64,000 nucleotides of DNA, taken from positions 117,501 through 181,500 of the forward strand of contig JABMCL010000176.1 in NCBI GenBank assembly GCA_018857735.1, in the 5' to 3' direction. This DNA is from Alviniconcha marisindica (Eukaryota > Mollusca > Gastropoda > Provannidae). A program made the translations under genes and the position numbers. Of the stretch, positions 21,601 through 34,100 are shown piece after piece. The notes beneath the pieces are model-generated. The model worked only from the letters and a program-made list of their open reading frames with translations. It was not told the origin of the DNA and made no database searches. The stretch's first letter is position 1; each line of letters opens with the position of its first letter.

Positions 21601-24600
21601 TGAAGAAGGCATCATCTACAAGACCGAAAACTTAGGTACAGCCGTGAGCCCCAGCCTTGTTATGTGTGTCTGGCGTCAGCTGGATCAGGTTGGAGAGCTG
21701 GTCCTGGTTTGTTTGTTAGACTTGCTTAATACCCTGCTGTCTCCAGAGAGCTACCGGCAGGGACTGAGGTCCCAGAAGAGGGGTGGGGGGGAGGGGATGG
21801 GGGCCCTACCTAATGCTACACTGTCACTGCCAGAATGATTTTTGCATTAAGGTGGGCAAAGTTACAAGAGAGTGTCTGTAAATTGCAATTTTTGAAGAGA
21901 AAGGAGAGCTGAAGTGGGGAATTGAACAGATGTCCGCTTAGGAGCCTAACACCTTTCATGCAGTGCCAGACTGGTTCATATGAGACAGTCCCATACTTCA
22001 CTTGCATTTATGCTGGGCATGACCTAGAATATGTAATAATAATAGAGCTGTTTTCTGGTACAGTAAGGTTCTAAATCAGTGTTGTTGGTATCAACCATCA
22101 AAAGATGCCTGCATTATCACACATCAGCTTCAGGTAGTTCTGACTCCAGAGATACAGTAGTTACTTTGTTTCTTAGGTTGACTGTTTTACGTCCAGACAG
22201 TAAAATGCTTGGTCGTAATGACAGATGGGGCCAGAATACCATTAAAATGTAATTTAAATGCATGTGTACTATTTGTATTTTTCTGCTGACTGCCTGGTAC
22301 TTGTATGTGTGAACATTTGATTGACCATTTTTTGCTACAGTCTGAGTAAACTGCAACTACTGAACAATACATGAAACTCAGCAAATCTTACTTTTTTTCT
22401 CAATTTTTCTGAAACTAACACTGAATGATAAAAACACACATACACACACACACATCCCACGCACGCACACACACACACATATGCACGAAGTTAAGCCTGC
22501 CTTGGCATCCACCTTTCTCTATCAACAATGTGTCTAACCATGCCACTGCTGAGGTCACTCAAATGAAAAGGAGAACTATTGTAAGTGTGCTGTGTAAGGC
22601 AACCTCCCACCATGACTGGCCACACTGCACTGGACCCCAAGCTGTTGACTGTGTTTTACTGCTTATATATGTGGGTCAATGCTAAATATCAGCAGTAAGA
22701 ATATAGGGTATGTGTGGATGTAACTCTGCCGCAGACTGCAGTTTTTTTAATAGTTGAAGTCTGATAAGAGAACATCTCTATGCAGGTCTGTTCAGTGTGC
22801 ATGGTTCATGTATATTATATATGTCATATGTTTGTATTTCAGGTGAAGTTTTGCGAGGAGACAGAATCGTCAACACACCCTATCGGGTACGATTTCATCT
22901 TTTTCTCCTGTAAATAATGAGGGACTTTGTGTTTATTATGATGCATATCATCAGTTTTATAGCTGTTACGCTTCATAGTCCTTGTGCGGTTGACTGTTCC
23001 GTGATGCTAGTAGTTGTGTGGCTACAACACAGGGATGGACTGTAGCTGACTCTGGCTGTGGACATACAGATGGTGATGTGATGTAGTCATCTCATCAAAG
23101 ATGCTGTTTGGTACAGTAGAGGACTGAAAGCGAGGCTCAGTCAGAATAACAGGAAAGGCGGCACTCCCTTTCAGGCCATGTTAGTCTAAGATGCCCCATT
23201 TTGATAGCCTCAGCTATGCCTCAGTACAGTGTATGTGTATATATATGTAGAGATAGACTACTGCTGTGAGCATGGCAGTCTAAGATGCCCCATTTTGGTA
23301 GCCTCAGCTATGCCTGAGTACAGTCTATGTGTATATATATGTAGAGATAGACTACTGCTGTGAGCATGGCAGTCTAAGATGCCCCATTTTGATAGCCTCA
23401 GCTATGCCTGAGTACAGTGTATGTGTATATATATGTAGAGATAGACTACTGCTGTGAGCATGGCAGTCTAAGATGCCCCATTTTGATAGCCTCAGCTATG
23501 CCTGAGTACAGTGTATGTGTGTATATATGTAGAGATAGACTACTGCTGTGAGCATGGCAGTCTAAGATGCCCCATTTTGATAGCCTCAGCTATGCCTGAG
23601 TACAGTGTATGTGTATATATATGTAGAGATAGACTACTGCTGTGAGCATGGCAGGAGGCTGTACATACGTTTCCTTTCAATATGAAAACTGAATTCTTTG
23701 TTTTGTTGATGATGTGAACATGGAGAAGAGCCGGTGTCTGGTGTCTGAGTGTGGTTGTGAACATGGAGAACGGCAGATGTTTCTGGTGTCTGAGTGTGGT
23801 TGTGAAGGAGAAGAGCAGGTGTCTGGTGTCTGAGTGTGGTTGTGAAGGAGAAGAGCAGGTGTCTGGAGTCTGAGTGTGGTTGTGAAGGAGAAGAGCCGGT
23901 GTCTGGTGTCTGAGTGTGGTTGTGAACATGGAGAACAGCAGATGTTTCTGGTGTCTGTGGTTGTGAAGGAGAAGAGCAGGTGTCTGAGTGTGGTTGTGAA
24001 GGAGAAGAGCTGGTGTCTGGTGTCTGAGTGTGATTGTGAAGGAGAAGAGCAGATGTCTGGTTGCTGAGTGTGGTTGTGAACATGGAGAAGAGCAGATGTC
24101 TGGTGGCTGAGTGTGGTTGTGAACATGGAGAAGAGCAGATGTCTGGTGGCTGAGTGTGGTGAACATGGAGTAGAGCAGATGTCTGGTGGCTGAGTGTGGT
24201 TGTGTCTTTGTGAATGCAGGTGAAGATGGCGCAGAACGTTGAGTGTCAGCTGCTGTGTCAGGCCAACAAGCAGTCCATGTCTGTCAAGCTGACACAGGAA
24301 CAGGCCGGCAACTTCATTGACAAAATCAGGCACAACTACTACGTCCATCTGTAAGTTGTCTCTCACTTCACAGGCTGAGGCAGTCAGGCACAACTGCTGT
24401 GTCCATCTGTAAGTTGTCACTCACTTCACAGGCTGAGGTAGTCAGGCACAACTGCTGTGTCCATTTGTAAGTTGTCACTCACTTCATAGGCTGAGGTAGT
24501 CAGGCACAACTACTACGTCCATCTGTAAGTTGTCACTCACTTCACAGGCTGAGGTAGTCAGGCACAACTACTACGTCCATCTGTAAGTTGTCACTCACTT

Positions 24601-27142
24601 CACAGGCTGAGGTAGTCAGACACAACTGCTGTGTCCATCTGTAAGTTGTCACTCACTTCACAGGCTGAGGTAGTCAGACACAACTGCTGTGTCCATCTGT
24701 AAGTTGTCACTCACTTCACAGGCTGAGGTAGTCAGACACAACTGCTGTGTCCATCTGTAAGTTGTCACTTCACAGGCTGAGGTAGTCAGACACAACTGCT
24801 GTGTCCATCTGTAAGTTGTCACTTCACAGGCTGAGGCAGTCAGACACAACTGCTGTGTCCATCTGTAAGTTGTCACTTCACAGGCTGAGGTAGTCAGACA
24901 CAACTGCTGTGTCCATCTGTAAGTTGTCACTTCACAGGCTGAGGCAGTCAGACACAACTGCTGTGTCCATCTGTAAGTTGTCACTTCACAGGCTGAGGCA
25001 GTCAGACACAACTGCTGTGTCCATCTGTAAGTTGTCACTCACTTCACAGGCTGAGGCAGTCAGACACAACTGCTGTGTCCATCTGTAAGTTGTCACTTCA
25101 CAGGCTGAGGCAGTCAGACACAACTGCAGAGTCCATCTGTTGTCACTGACATCTCAGGATGAGCGTGTCATGCATGGATCAGACTTCATATCTACCCCTG
25201 GCATGTTTTTTGACAACTAAGACTTTACAAGGACCTTAAAACAGTGACAGATGTTGTCAAGCACATAAAAGATGTCCTCTCATACAAACAGTGATGCTCA
25301 CTACTTGTGGATCAGTACCTGCACTTATTCCATCAAGCCTTTACAAACTGAAATTTTGTACAATGGCAATAAAAGCACTGTATATTTCAAGTTATATATA
25401 TATATATATATTTTTAAATTGTATTATTGATACAAGTATTTAAAGATCAAATGTTCACACTGAATTATATAGCAGCAAGCAAAGTATAAACGTTGATGAC
25501 TGAATCCATGTGTGCAGAAAAAGGGAAATTGATTCCTTTTTAAGGCTTGAATTTTGAGCTGAATTATTGTTCCATTATTAGGTTTTGGTTGAAAACCATC
25601 CTCTTTTGTTTTTTCCCCCTTCTCCTTCCCCTCCTCTTTCTGAGCAGTCAAAGCAGAGAAGACATTTGCGCTATTTCATAGTATTTTACCCAGACTGGAG
25701 ATGGACGTATTTGGACAGATCCTCAGGTTAATAGCAGAGCAAACAGGTTGGAGAGTCTCAAGGTTCTCCAGGGGTCGGTACAGAGTGGTGTACCATGTCA
25801 TACATCATGTTTTTGAGTCCTTTAGAGACTTGTGAAATGTGGCTTTGCCATCAAAGGGAAGTGTGGCAGCTGGCTGGAGGCCAGGCTCTTACAGTTTTAT
25901 GACCTTTGCATCTGCCTGGACTTCTTTACGGTTAATCAATTGCAGCATTGTGGATAACCTCCCCTGTGCCACCAAGTTTGAGATGGATAACAAAGAGTCC
26001 CAAGTGGAGCAGGGCTACAAGCTGGGATTTGTTGTGAACAACGAGGTGAGATTGCTGCCCCCCCCCCCCCCCCCCCTCCACAATCTCCACAAAGAATAAG
26101 GGGGGATTTGTGAGATTGCCCCCCCTCCTCCCCACAAAGAATAATTTTGTTGTTGGTGTGAATAATGAGGTGAGATTGCCCCCCCCAATCTCCACAAAGA
26201 ATAAGGGGGGATTTGTGAGATTGCCCCCCTTCCCTCCTCTCCACAAAGAATAAGGGGGGATTTGTTGTGAACAACGAGGTGAGATTGCCTCCCCCCCCCC
26301 CCCCCCCCTCCTCTCCACAAAGAATAAGGGGGGATTTGTGAGATTGCCCACCACCCTCCTCTCCACAAAGAATAAGGGGGGATTTGTGAGATTGCCCCCC
26401 ACCCCCCTCTCCACAAAGAATTATGGGGGATTTGTGAGATTGCCCCCCACCCCCCTCTCCACAAAGAATAAGGGGGGATTTGTGAGATTGCCCCCCCCCC
26501 CACCCCCTCTCCACAAAGAATAAGGGGGGATTTGTGAGATTGCCCCCCACCCCCCTCTCCACAAAGAATAAGGGGGGATTTGTGAGATTGCCCCACCACC
26601 CCCCTCCTCTCCACAAAGAAAAGGGGGGATTTGTTGTGAACAGCCAGGTGAAATTGCCCCCCCCCATCTCCACAAAGAATAAGGGGGGATTTGTGAGATT
26701 ACCCCCCCCCCCCTCCTGTCCACCAAGAATAAGGGGGGATTTGTTGTGAACAGCCAGGTGAGATTGCCCCCTCCTGTCCACCAAGAATAAGGGGGCATTT
26801 GTTGTGAACAGCCAGGTGAGATTGCCCCCTCCTGTCCACCAAGAATAAGGGGGCATTTGTTGTGAACAGCCAGGTGAGATTGCCCCCTCCTGTCCACCAA
26901 GAATAAGGGGGCATTTGTAGAGCACTTTCAGAGACACACGCACAGGCATCCACACCCATGAGTACAATTTACAGTTTACAATCCTAACGTACACAGATAA
27001 TGAACAGGGGCTTACGGCAGAGGAAAACAACAGCTTGAGAAAGGAAACAATTAACTTGGCAGGCGTTGTGGAAAAAGAGAAGTTCTGAATTTGAAGGAGT
27101 CTAGAGAGGGTTTCTTTTGGGGAGGAAGGGGATGATCATTCC

Positions 27143-27185
<43 letters not shown>

Positions 27186-28139
27186 TATATATAGGGGCTG
27201 AAGACGGAAAAGGTGCAGGCACCAACAATGGAAAAGTCTGGCACAAGGAAGGCTGAGAGTATCTGAAGCAGAGCGGAGAGTACAGGAGGGTGTGTAAAGT
27301 TGAAGGCAGGCACAAAGATAAGGTGGAGCAGTGCATAGATGTCTCATTGCTGTGTTTTGTGAATTGTAAGGCTCTTTTCTGGCAAATATTAAAGTTGAAA
27401 CTATGTATATTATCTCCTGTGTACTGGAATCCTTATGACCAAAACAGTGTAGTGTATGTGGAATGCCCGTTCCTCTGTGGTTTGAGTATCATGAGAGCTT
27501 CATGCTTGAGGTGTTTGTTGGGTTGTTTGCTGATACTTGTGACTGGTGGTGTGTACGGAATGTCTTATTGTCCCTTGCTGTTTTGTGTGGCAGGTGTATT
27601 TGATGTCTTATTGTCACTTGCTGTTTTGTGTGGCAGGTGTATTTGATGTCTTATTGTCACTTGCTGTTTTGTGTGGCAGGTGTATTTGATGTCTTATTGT
27701 CACTTGCTGTTTTGTGTGGCAGGTATATCTGATGTCTTAATGTCACTTGCTGTTTTGTGTGGCAGGCGTATCTGATACATGTCTTATTGTCACTTGCTGT
27801 TTTGTGTGGCAGGTGTATCTGATGTCTTATTGTCACTTGCTGTTTTGTGTGGCAGGTGTATTTGAACAACCATCTCAAGCTGATCCTCAGTTATCACACA
27901 GAAAATGGGTAAGGTCTTCTCCATATGTTGAACTAATAATAATAATAATAATAATAATAATGAACACACTTATCAAGCACCTCGAGATAAGCCCGAAGTG
28001 CTTTGCATTGGCAACTAACGGGCAATAGACAATGACTGCTGTTAGTATTACTATTAGATATGCAATGTACATTCATATTGGATAAGTACACTGCAGTTGC
28101 AGGTGTGCAGGATTTTTTTAATTTACTTCCCCACCCCAA

Positions 28140-28196
<57 letters not shown>

Positions 28197-31100
28197 GCCT
28201 GTTTATCATTCAGTAGTGTCCTCCAAACCCCACACCCCCTCTGTCTCTCATGTTCTCTCCTCTCCATCACTGTCTCTTCATTGTATGTATATATATGTGA
28301 GTGCATGCAGAGAGAGCAGTGTTGGTGTGCTTGGGTTTTGTGTGTGTGTGTGTTGTGCAAATGTTTTTATTCCTTCACTGGAATCTTAGTCTAGAGCTAG
28401 AAGTAGAACAGGATGAGATATTTCAGGTGAACCATTTGAACACTTAGTTGTGTGCAGTATCCTTTGGCATTCATGCAGCTGCATTGCATGCGCAGAGCTG
28501 AGTGAACAGAAGCAGTGGAGGCTAGTGAAGATTAACTCATTCAAAGTGCAGAAAAAGTGACCCCAGGGAATGGCGTAAAGGCAGCATTTTACTCAGAGCA
28601 CTAATTATCGCGGCATCATTTTGTGCTCTTTGCCGGCAGCTGCACACAGGAGTGATGTGTCATCTGATGTGAAAAGCTCCCAGAGAGTGACTGCTGAAGG
28701 TCATGCGGTTGTGGTGTTGTGGGGATTTCTGTTTCTCTTTTGTGTAACTCCAGATTGAGTTAAAGTCCTCACCACAGTGATAAAGCTAGAGCCATCTGTC
28801 TGTAGTCTTGCCAGACTAACGTACAGAGAACTGACCGTGAGAACAGCCTTCCACTTACTCGGTCACAAACCCCTGAGAGTGTAATGTTTTCTATGTGGTT
28901 ATTACACGAGCTGTGTGACTGGGCATGCTGGCAGGTGGTCCTTTTTGTTTTCTTTTGTTGCTGAACACATTGGAACCATGGTAGATGACGCTTTTGTCTT
29001 CAGCCCTGGAATTGCTTCTTCTTCTGTGGACCAGCTATGGAGGGTCGACAGTGTCCGGTTCTATCTGTCGGTAATCAGTTTGCTTTGTGGGGCATTGAAG
29101 GGAGTTGATCTCTGTCTTTGTTTGGATCCTTCCTTTGCTGAATTCTTGCTCTGTTTTCTTTCTTGCCTTTGTTTTTTTTCCCTGTCTTGATATTTTTTCT
29201 TTCCCTCCAGTCTTTATTTTGACTCTATAATTATCTGTGTTCCTTTTGTTCCCTTTCAGTGAAGATCACCGCGTGGTGGGCTTTGAAGTAGAGCCTTACA
29301 GGTACGGTTGGTGTCTGTTTTCTTCACAGCATGTCGCCAGAATGGCAGAAGTAGTGATCATGTGTCAGTGTTAGCAGCAGGGATTTTGTCTGCACATATA
29401 TATCAGTTTCAACTCAGGCAAAGCTGCCTTGTACACTATCAAAGTTAGCTAGTTGAAGTGTAATGTTTTTCTTTCTTTTTCTGTACATTATCAAAGTTAG
29501 CTAGTTGAAGTGAAAATAGCGAGTTGAAGTGTGATGTTTTTCTTCTTTTCTTTGCCATGCACATAGCAGGACTTTGTCACATTGTGTTCAGAGTTTGCTG
29601 GTTGCTAGTATGAGAGCTTACAAACTACATTTGATTGTGCTTATGGCATATTTATGCCTTCGTTGACTGTGACCCATTTTCAGAACTACAGGGAAGTTTG
29701 AAAATGATGGTGAAATTTGTATTTTCAAGTGTGAATCAGCTGAGCGTACAGTGTTTTCGTTAATCTGTTAATTTCCATGACAAACATTTGAAGTCGTGCT
29801 TTTTCTAAAGTTCCACCCTAAATGCCCGCCCCATTAACCAGCTGATGAACAATTGCAGTGTTGGTATGGACCAGCTGACCAAGGGGGAGGAGGGGCAGTG
29901 TGCGTTCAAGAACAAAGAGGGGAAGCCAAGTCCACAAAAACTCAATGAGAAAGGTGAGTGTTCACAGATGGATGTGTGCAGTGTGAAGTGCAGATGGAAT
30001 TGATCTGAGCTGCAGCAGGGGTGAAAGAGGAGTGTATATGTATGCATTTGTGTCTGAGACTGAGAGAGAGAGAGAGAGAGAAAAAGAGTGTATGTATACA
30101 TGTGTGTGTGTGAAAGAGAGAGAGAGAGAAAGTGTGTATGTCTGCATGTGTGTCTGATAGAGAGAGAGAGTGTGTGTGTGTGTGTGTGTGTGTATGTATG
30201 CATGTATGTCTGAGAGAGAGAGAGAGAGAGAGAGCGAGTGTATGTAAGCATGTGTGTCTGAGAGAGAGAGAGAGAGAGAGTGTGTGTGTATGCATGTGTC
30301 TGAGAGAGAGAGAGAGTGTGTGTGTATGCATGTGTCTCTGAGAGAGAGAGAGAGAGAGAGAGTGTATGTATGCATGTGTGTCAGAGAGAGAAAGAGTGTG
30401 TATGTATGCATGTGTGTCAGAGAGAGAGAGAAAGAGTGCGTATGTATGCATGTATGAGAGAGAGAGAGAGAAAGAGTGTATGTATGCATGTGTGTCTGAG
30501 AGAGAGAGAGAGAAAGTGTGTATGTATGCATGTGTGTCAGAGAGAGAGAGAAAGAGTGTGTATATATGCATGTGTGTGTGCGTGAGAGAGAAGAAGAGTG
30601 TGTATGTGTGTGTGCGTGAGAGAGGGAGAGTGTATGGGGGGTGGGGGGTAATAATGACTAGGCATTTCTGGTCTTGCTATTTTGCATTTTTAAAAATTAT
30701 TTTTCATCATTGCTTTTATTCTTTTTCTTTGTCACTGCCAGTGGTTTTAAAGCACATTTAGGTCTGATCATTTAAGGTGCAGAGGAAACTTGGAGGAGCA
30801 ATACTAATAGTTTTGGAAACTGGAATTTTGCTGTTAATTTTTTTTTTTAGCTTTTCAGTTTTAATGAATGCTTCACATTATGACCATTGTTTTATGAATA
30901 ACCTTATAACAAAATGTTTTATACTCATTGTAGTATTTATAGAAAGAAAGAAAAAACACATGAGGTGCAGTAAAATGAAGGAAGGAAAGAAAGAAAAATT
31001 GGAGGAAAGAAGCTAAAAAGAAAAAAATACTGGAAGGCAAAGAAAGAAGCTGACACAAATGTTGAAAACTGGAAAAGTGAATGTCACATTGTTGTGTGGC

Positions 31101-34100
31101 ACTGTGACTGCTGTAAAAGTGAATGTGATATTGTGGTGTGGCACTGTGACTGCTGTAAAAGTGAATGTGATATTGTGGTGTGGTACTGTCACCTCTGTAA
31201 AAGTGAACGTGATATTGTATGGTACTGTCACCTCTGTAAAAGTGAACGTGATATTGTATGGTACTGTCACCTCTGTAAAAGTGAACGTGATATTGTATGG
31301 TACTGTCACCTCTGTAAAAGTGAACGTGATATTGTATGGTGGTACTGTCACCTCTGTAAAAGTGAACGTGATATTGTATGGTACTGTCACCTCTGTAAAA
31401 GTGAACGTGATATTGTATGGTGGTACTGTCACCTCTGTAAAAGTGAACGTGATATTGTATGGGTACTGTCACCTCTGTAAAAGTGAACGTGATATTGTAT
31501 GGTACTGTCACCTCTGTAAAAGTGAACGTGATATTGTATGGTGGTACTGTCACCTCTGTAAAAGTGAACGTGATATTGTATGGTACTGTCACCTCTGTAA
31601 AAGTGAACGTGATATTGTATGGTGCTGTCACCTCTGTAAAAGTGAACATGATATTGTATGGTGGTACTGTCACCTCTGTAAAAGTGAACGTGATATTGTA
31701 TGGTACTGTCACCTCTGTAAAAGTGAACGTGATATTGTATGGTACTGTCACCTCTGTAAAAGTGAACGTGATATTGTATGGTGCTGTCACCTCTGTCAAA
31801 GTGAACGTGATATTGTGGTGTGGTAAGGTGTAGCATGTTGATGACCTGTTGTCGCATCACAGGGGAGACGGAGGTGATGTTTTCCTACGAGGTGGTGTGG
31901 CACCGGTCGGATGTGCGCTGGGCTTCCCGCTGGGACATCTACCTGGCCATGACCGACGTGCAGATCCACTGGTTCTCCATCATCAACTCCGTCGTCGTCG
32001 TTTTCTTTCTCTCAGGTAACAGGTCAGATAAAAGGTGGTGGGTCAGATGGTAACAAGTCAGATAGAAGGCAACAGGTCAGACAGATGGTAATGGGTCAGA
32101 TGGATGGTAACAGGTCAGACAGATGGTAATGGGTCAGATGGATGGTAACAGGTCAGACAGATGGTAATGGGTCAGATGGATGGTAACAGGTCAGACAGAT
32201 GGTAACAGGTCAGATAGATGGTAATGAGTCAGATAAATTGTAGCAGGTCAGATAGATGGTAACAGGACAGATAAATGGTAACAATTCAAATAGATGTAAC
32301 AGGTCAGACAGATGGTAACGGTCAGATATTCAGGTGGATGGCTGGAACTGTTCACCCATGGGTGTTTATATGCCCGAGTTAGTTCACAGCACCCACCTAG
32401 ATGTACCCACTAAGCATTACAGCTTAGATGTCAAACTTACGACAACAATCATAGGCGACTCGTAGTTTAAGCTTACCAGGTTATGCTGTCCTTGGTGAAA
32501 GTGTTGTAAAACTAAAATTGTGAGTGTAATGTGATTCGTCTTTACTCTGTGACAAGTATTCTGACAATGATCATGGACTTCACCCTCAGACGGGTATTCT
32601 GACAGTGATCATGGTCTTTGCTCTCTGACAGGTATTCTGACAATGATCACAGTCTTCACTCTTTGACAGGTATTCTGACAGTGATCATGGTCTTCACTCT
32701 CTGACAGTGATCATGGTCTTCACTCTCTGACAGGTATTCTGACAATGATCATGGTCTTCACTCTCTGACAGGTATTCTGACAATGATCATGGTCTTCACT
32801 CTCTGACAGGTATTCTGACAATGAACATGGTCTTCACTCGCTGACAGGTATTCTGACAGTGATCATGGTCTTCACTCTGAAAGGTATTCTGACAATGATC
32901 ATGGTCTTCACTCTCTGAAAGGTATTCTGACAGTGATCATGGTCTTCACTCTGAAAGGTATTCTGACAGTGATCATGGTTGTCATTCTCTGACAGGTATT
33001 CTGACAATGATCATGGTCTTCACTCTCTGACAGGTATTCTGACAATGATCATGGTCTTCACTTTCTGACAGGTATTCTGACAATGATCATGGTCTTCACT
33101 CTCTGACAGGTATTCTGACAATGATCACAGTCTTCACTCTCTGACTGGTATTCTGACAATGATCATAGTCTTCACTCTATATGACTGGTATTCTGACAGT
33201 GATTATGGTCTTCAGTCTCTAACAGGTATTCTGACAGTGATTGTGTCCTCACTCTCTGACAGGTATTCTGACAATGATCATGGTCTTCACTCACTGACAG
33301 GTATTCTGACAGTGATCATGGTCTTCACTCTCTGACAGGTATTCTGACAGTGATCATGGTCTTCACTCTGACAGGTATTCTGACAATGACCATGGTCTTC
33401 ACTCTATATGACTGGTATTCTGACAGTGATCATGGTCTTCACTCTCTGACAGGTATTCTGACAATGATCATGGTCCTCACTCTCTGACAGGTATTCTGAC
33501 GATGATCATGGTGCGCACCCTGCGGCGGGACATTGCGCAGTACAACAAGGACGATGACTTGGTGAGTAAGGCGTCATACACCCTGCATTTCATTTGTTAC
33601 ATTTGAATAACTGGCGTCATGTTGATAACATATAACACTTGATTAGCTAGGCACTGATGATGGCAGTTGATGCATTTTGGTAGCAAAACTTTTAGCATCT
33701 GCATTATTCTGGTGCTCAGGTAAGATTTTGCTAGCACTCTCTGGTGGTAAACTGTGGTGCTACTGATTTATTATAATTGTCAGCATCTGCATTTGTTTTT
33801 GCTACATACAATCGCTCTGATCTCTAACACTGTTCATGTGTAGTAATAGTGTGCATATGTGTGTATGTTAAGATGCAAAAGTGTATATTAATAGTGTGTG
33901 TGTTAGGATGAGACAGTGTATATTAATAGTGTGCGTGTTGGGATGAGACAGTGTATATTAATAGTGTGTGTGTTGGGATGAGACAGTGTATATTAATAGT
34001 GTGGTGTTAGGATGAGACAGTGTATATTAATAGTGTGCGTGTTAGGATGAGACAGTGTATATTAATAGGGGTGCGTGTTAGGATGAGACAGTGCTATTAA

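Noticed and set aside
30873..31799. 308-codon minus-strand frame ([11 protein letters not shown] repeats)
   Set aside because: It is produced by the 39-bp intronic array, with an equally long frame on the other strand; non-coding.
31075..31862. 39-bp array as a boundary-derived array of TM9SF4 exon 10
   Set aside because: Only a short GTGGTGTGGCAC word is shared with the interior of exon 10, not with its junction.
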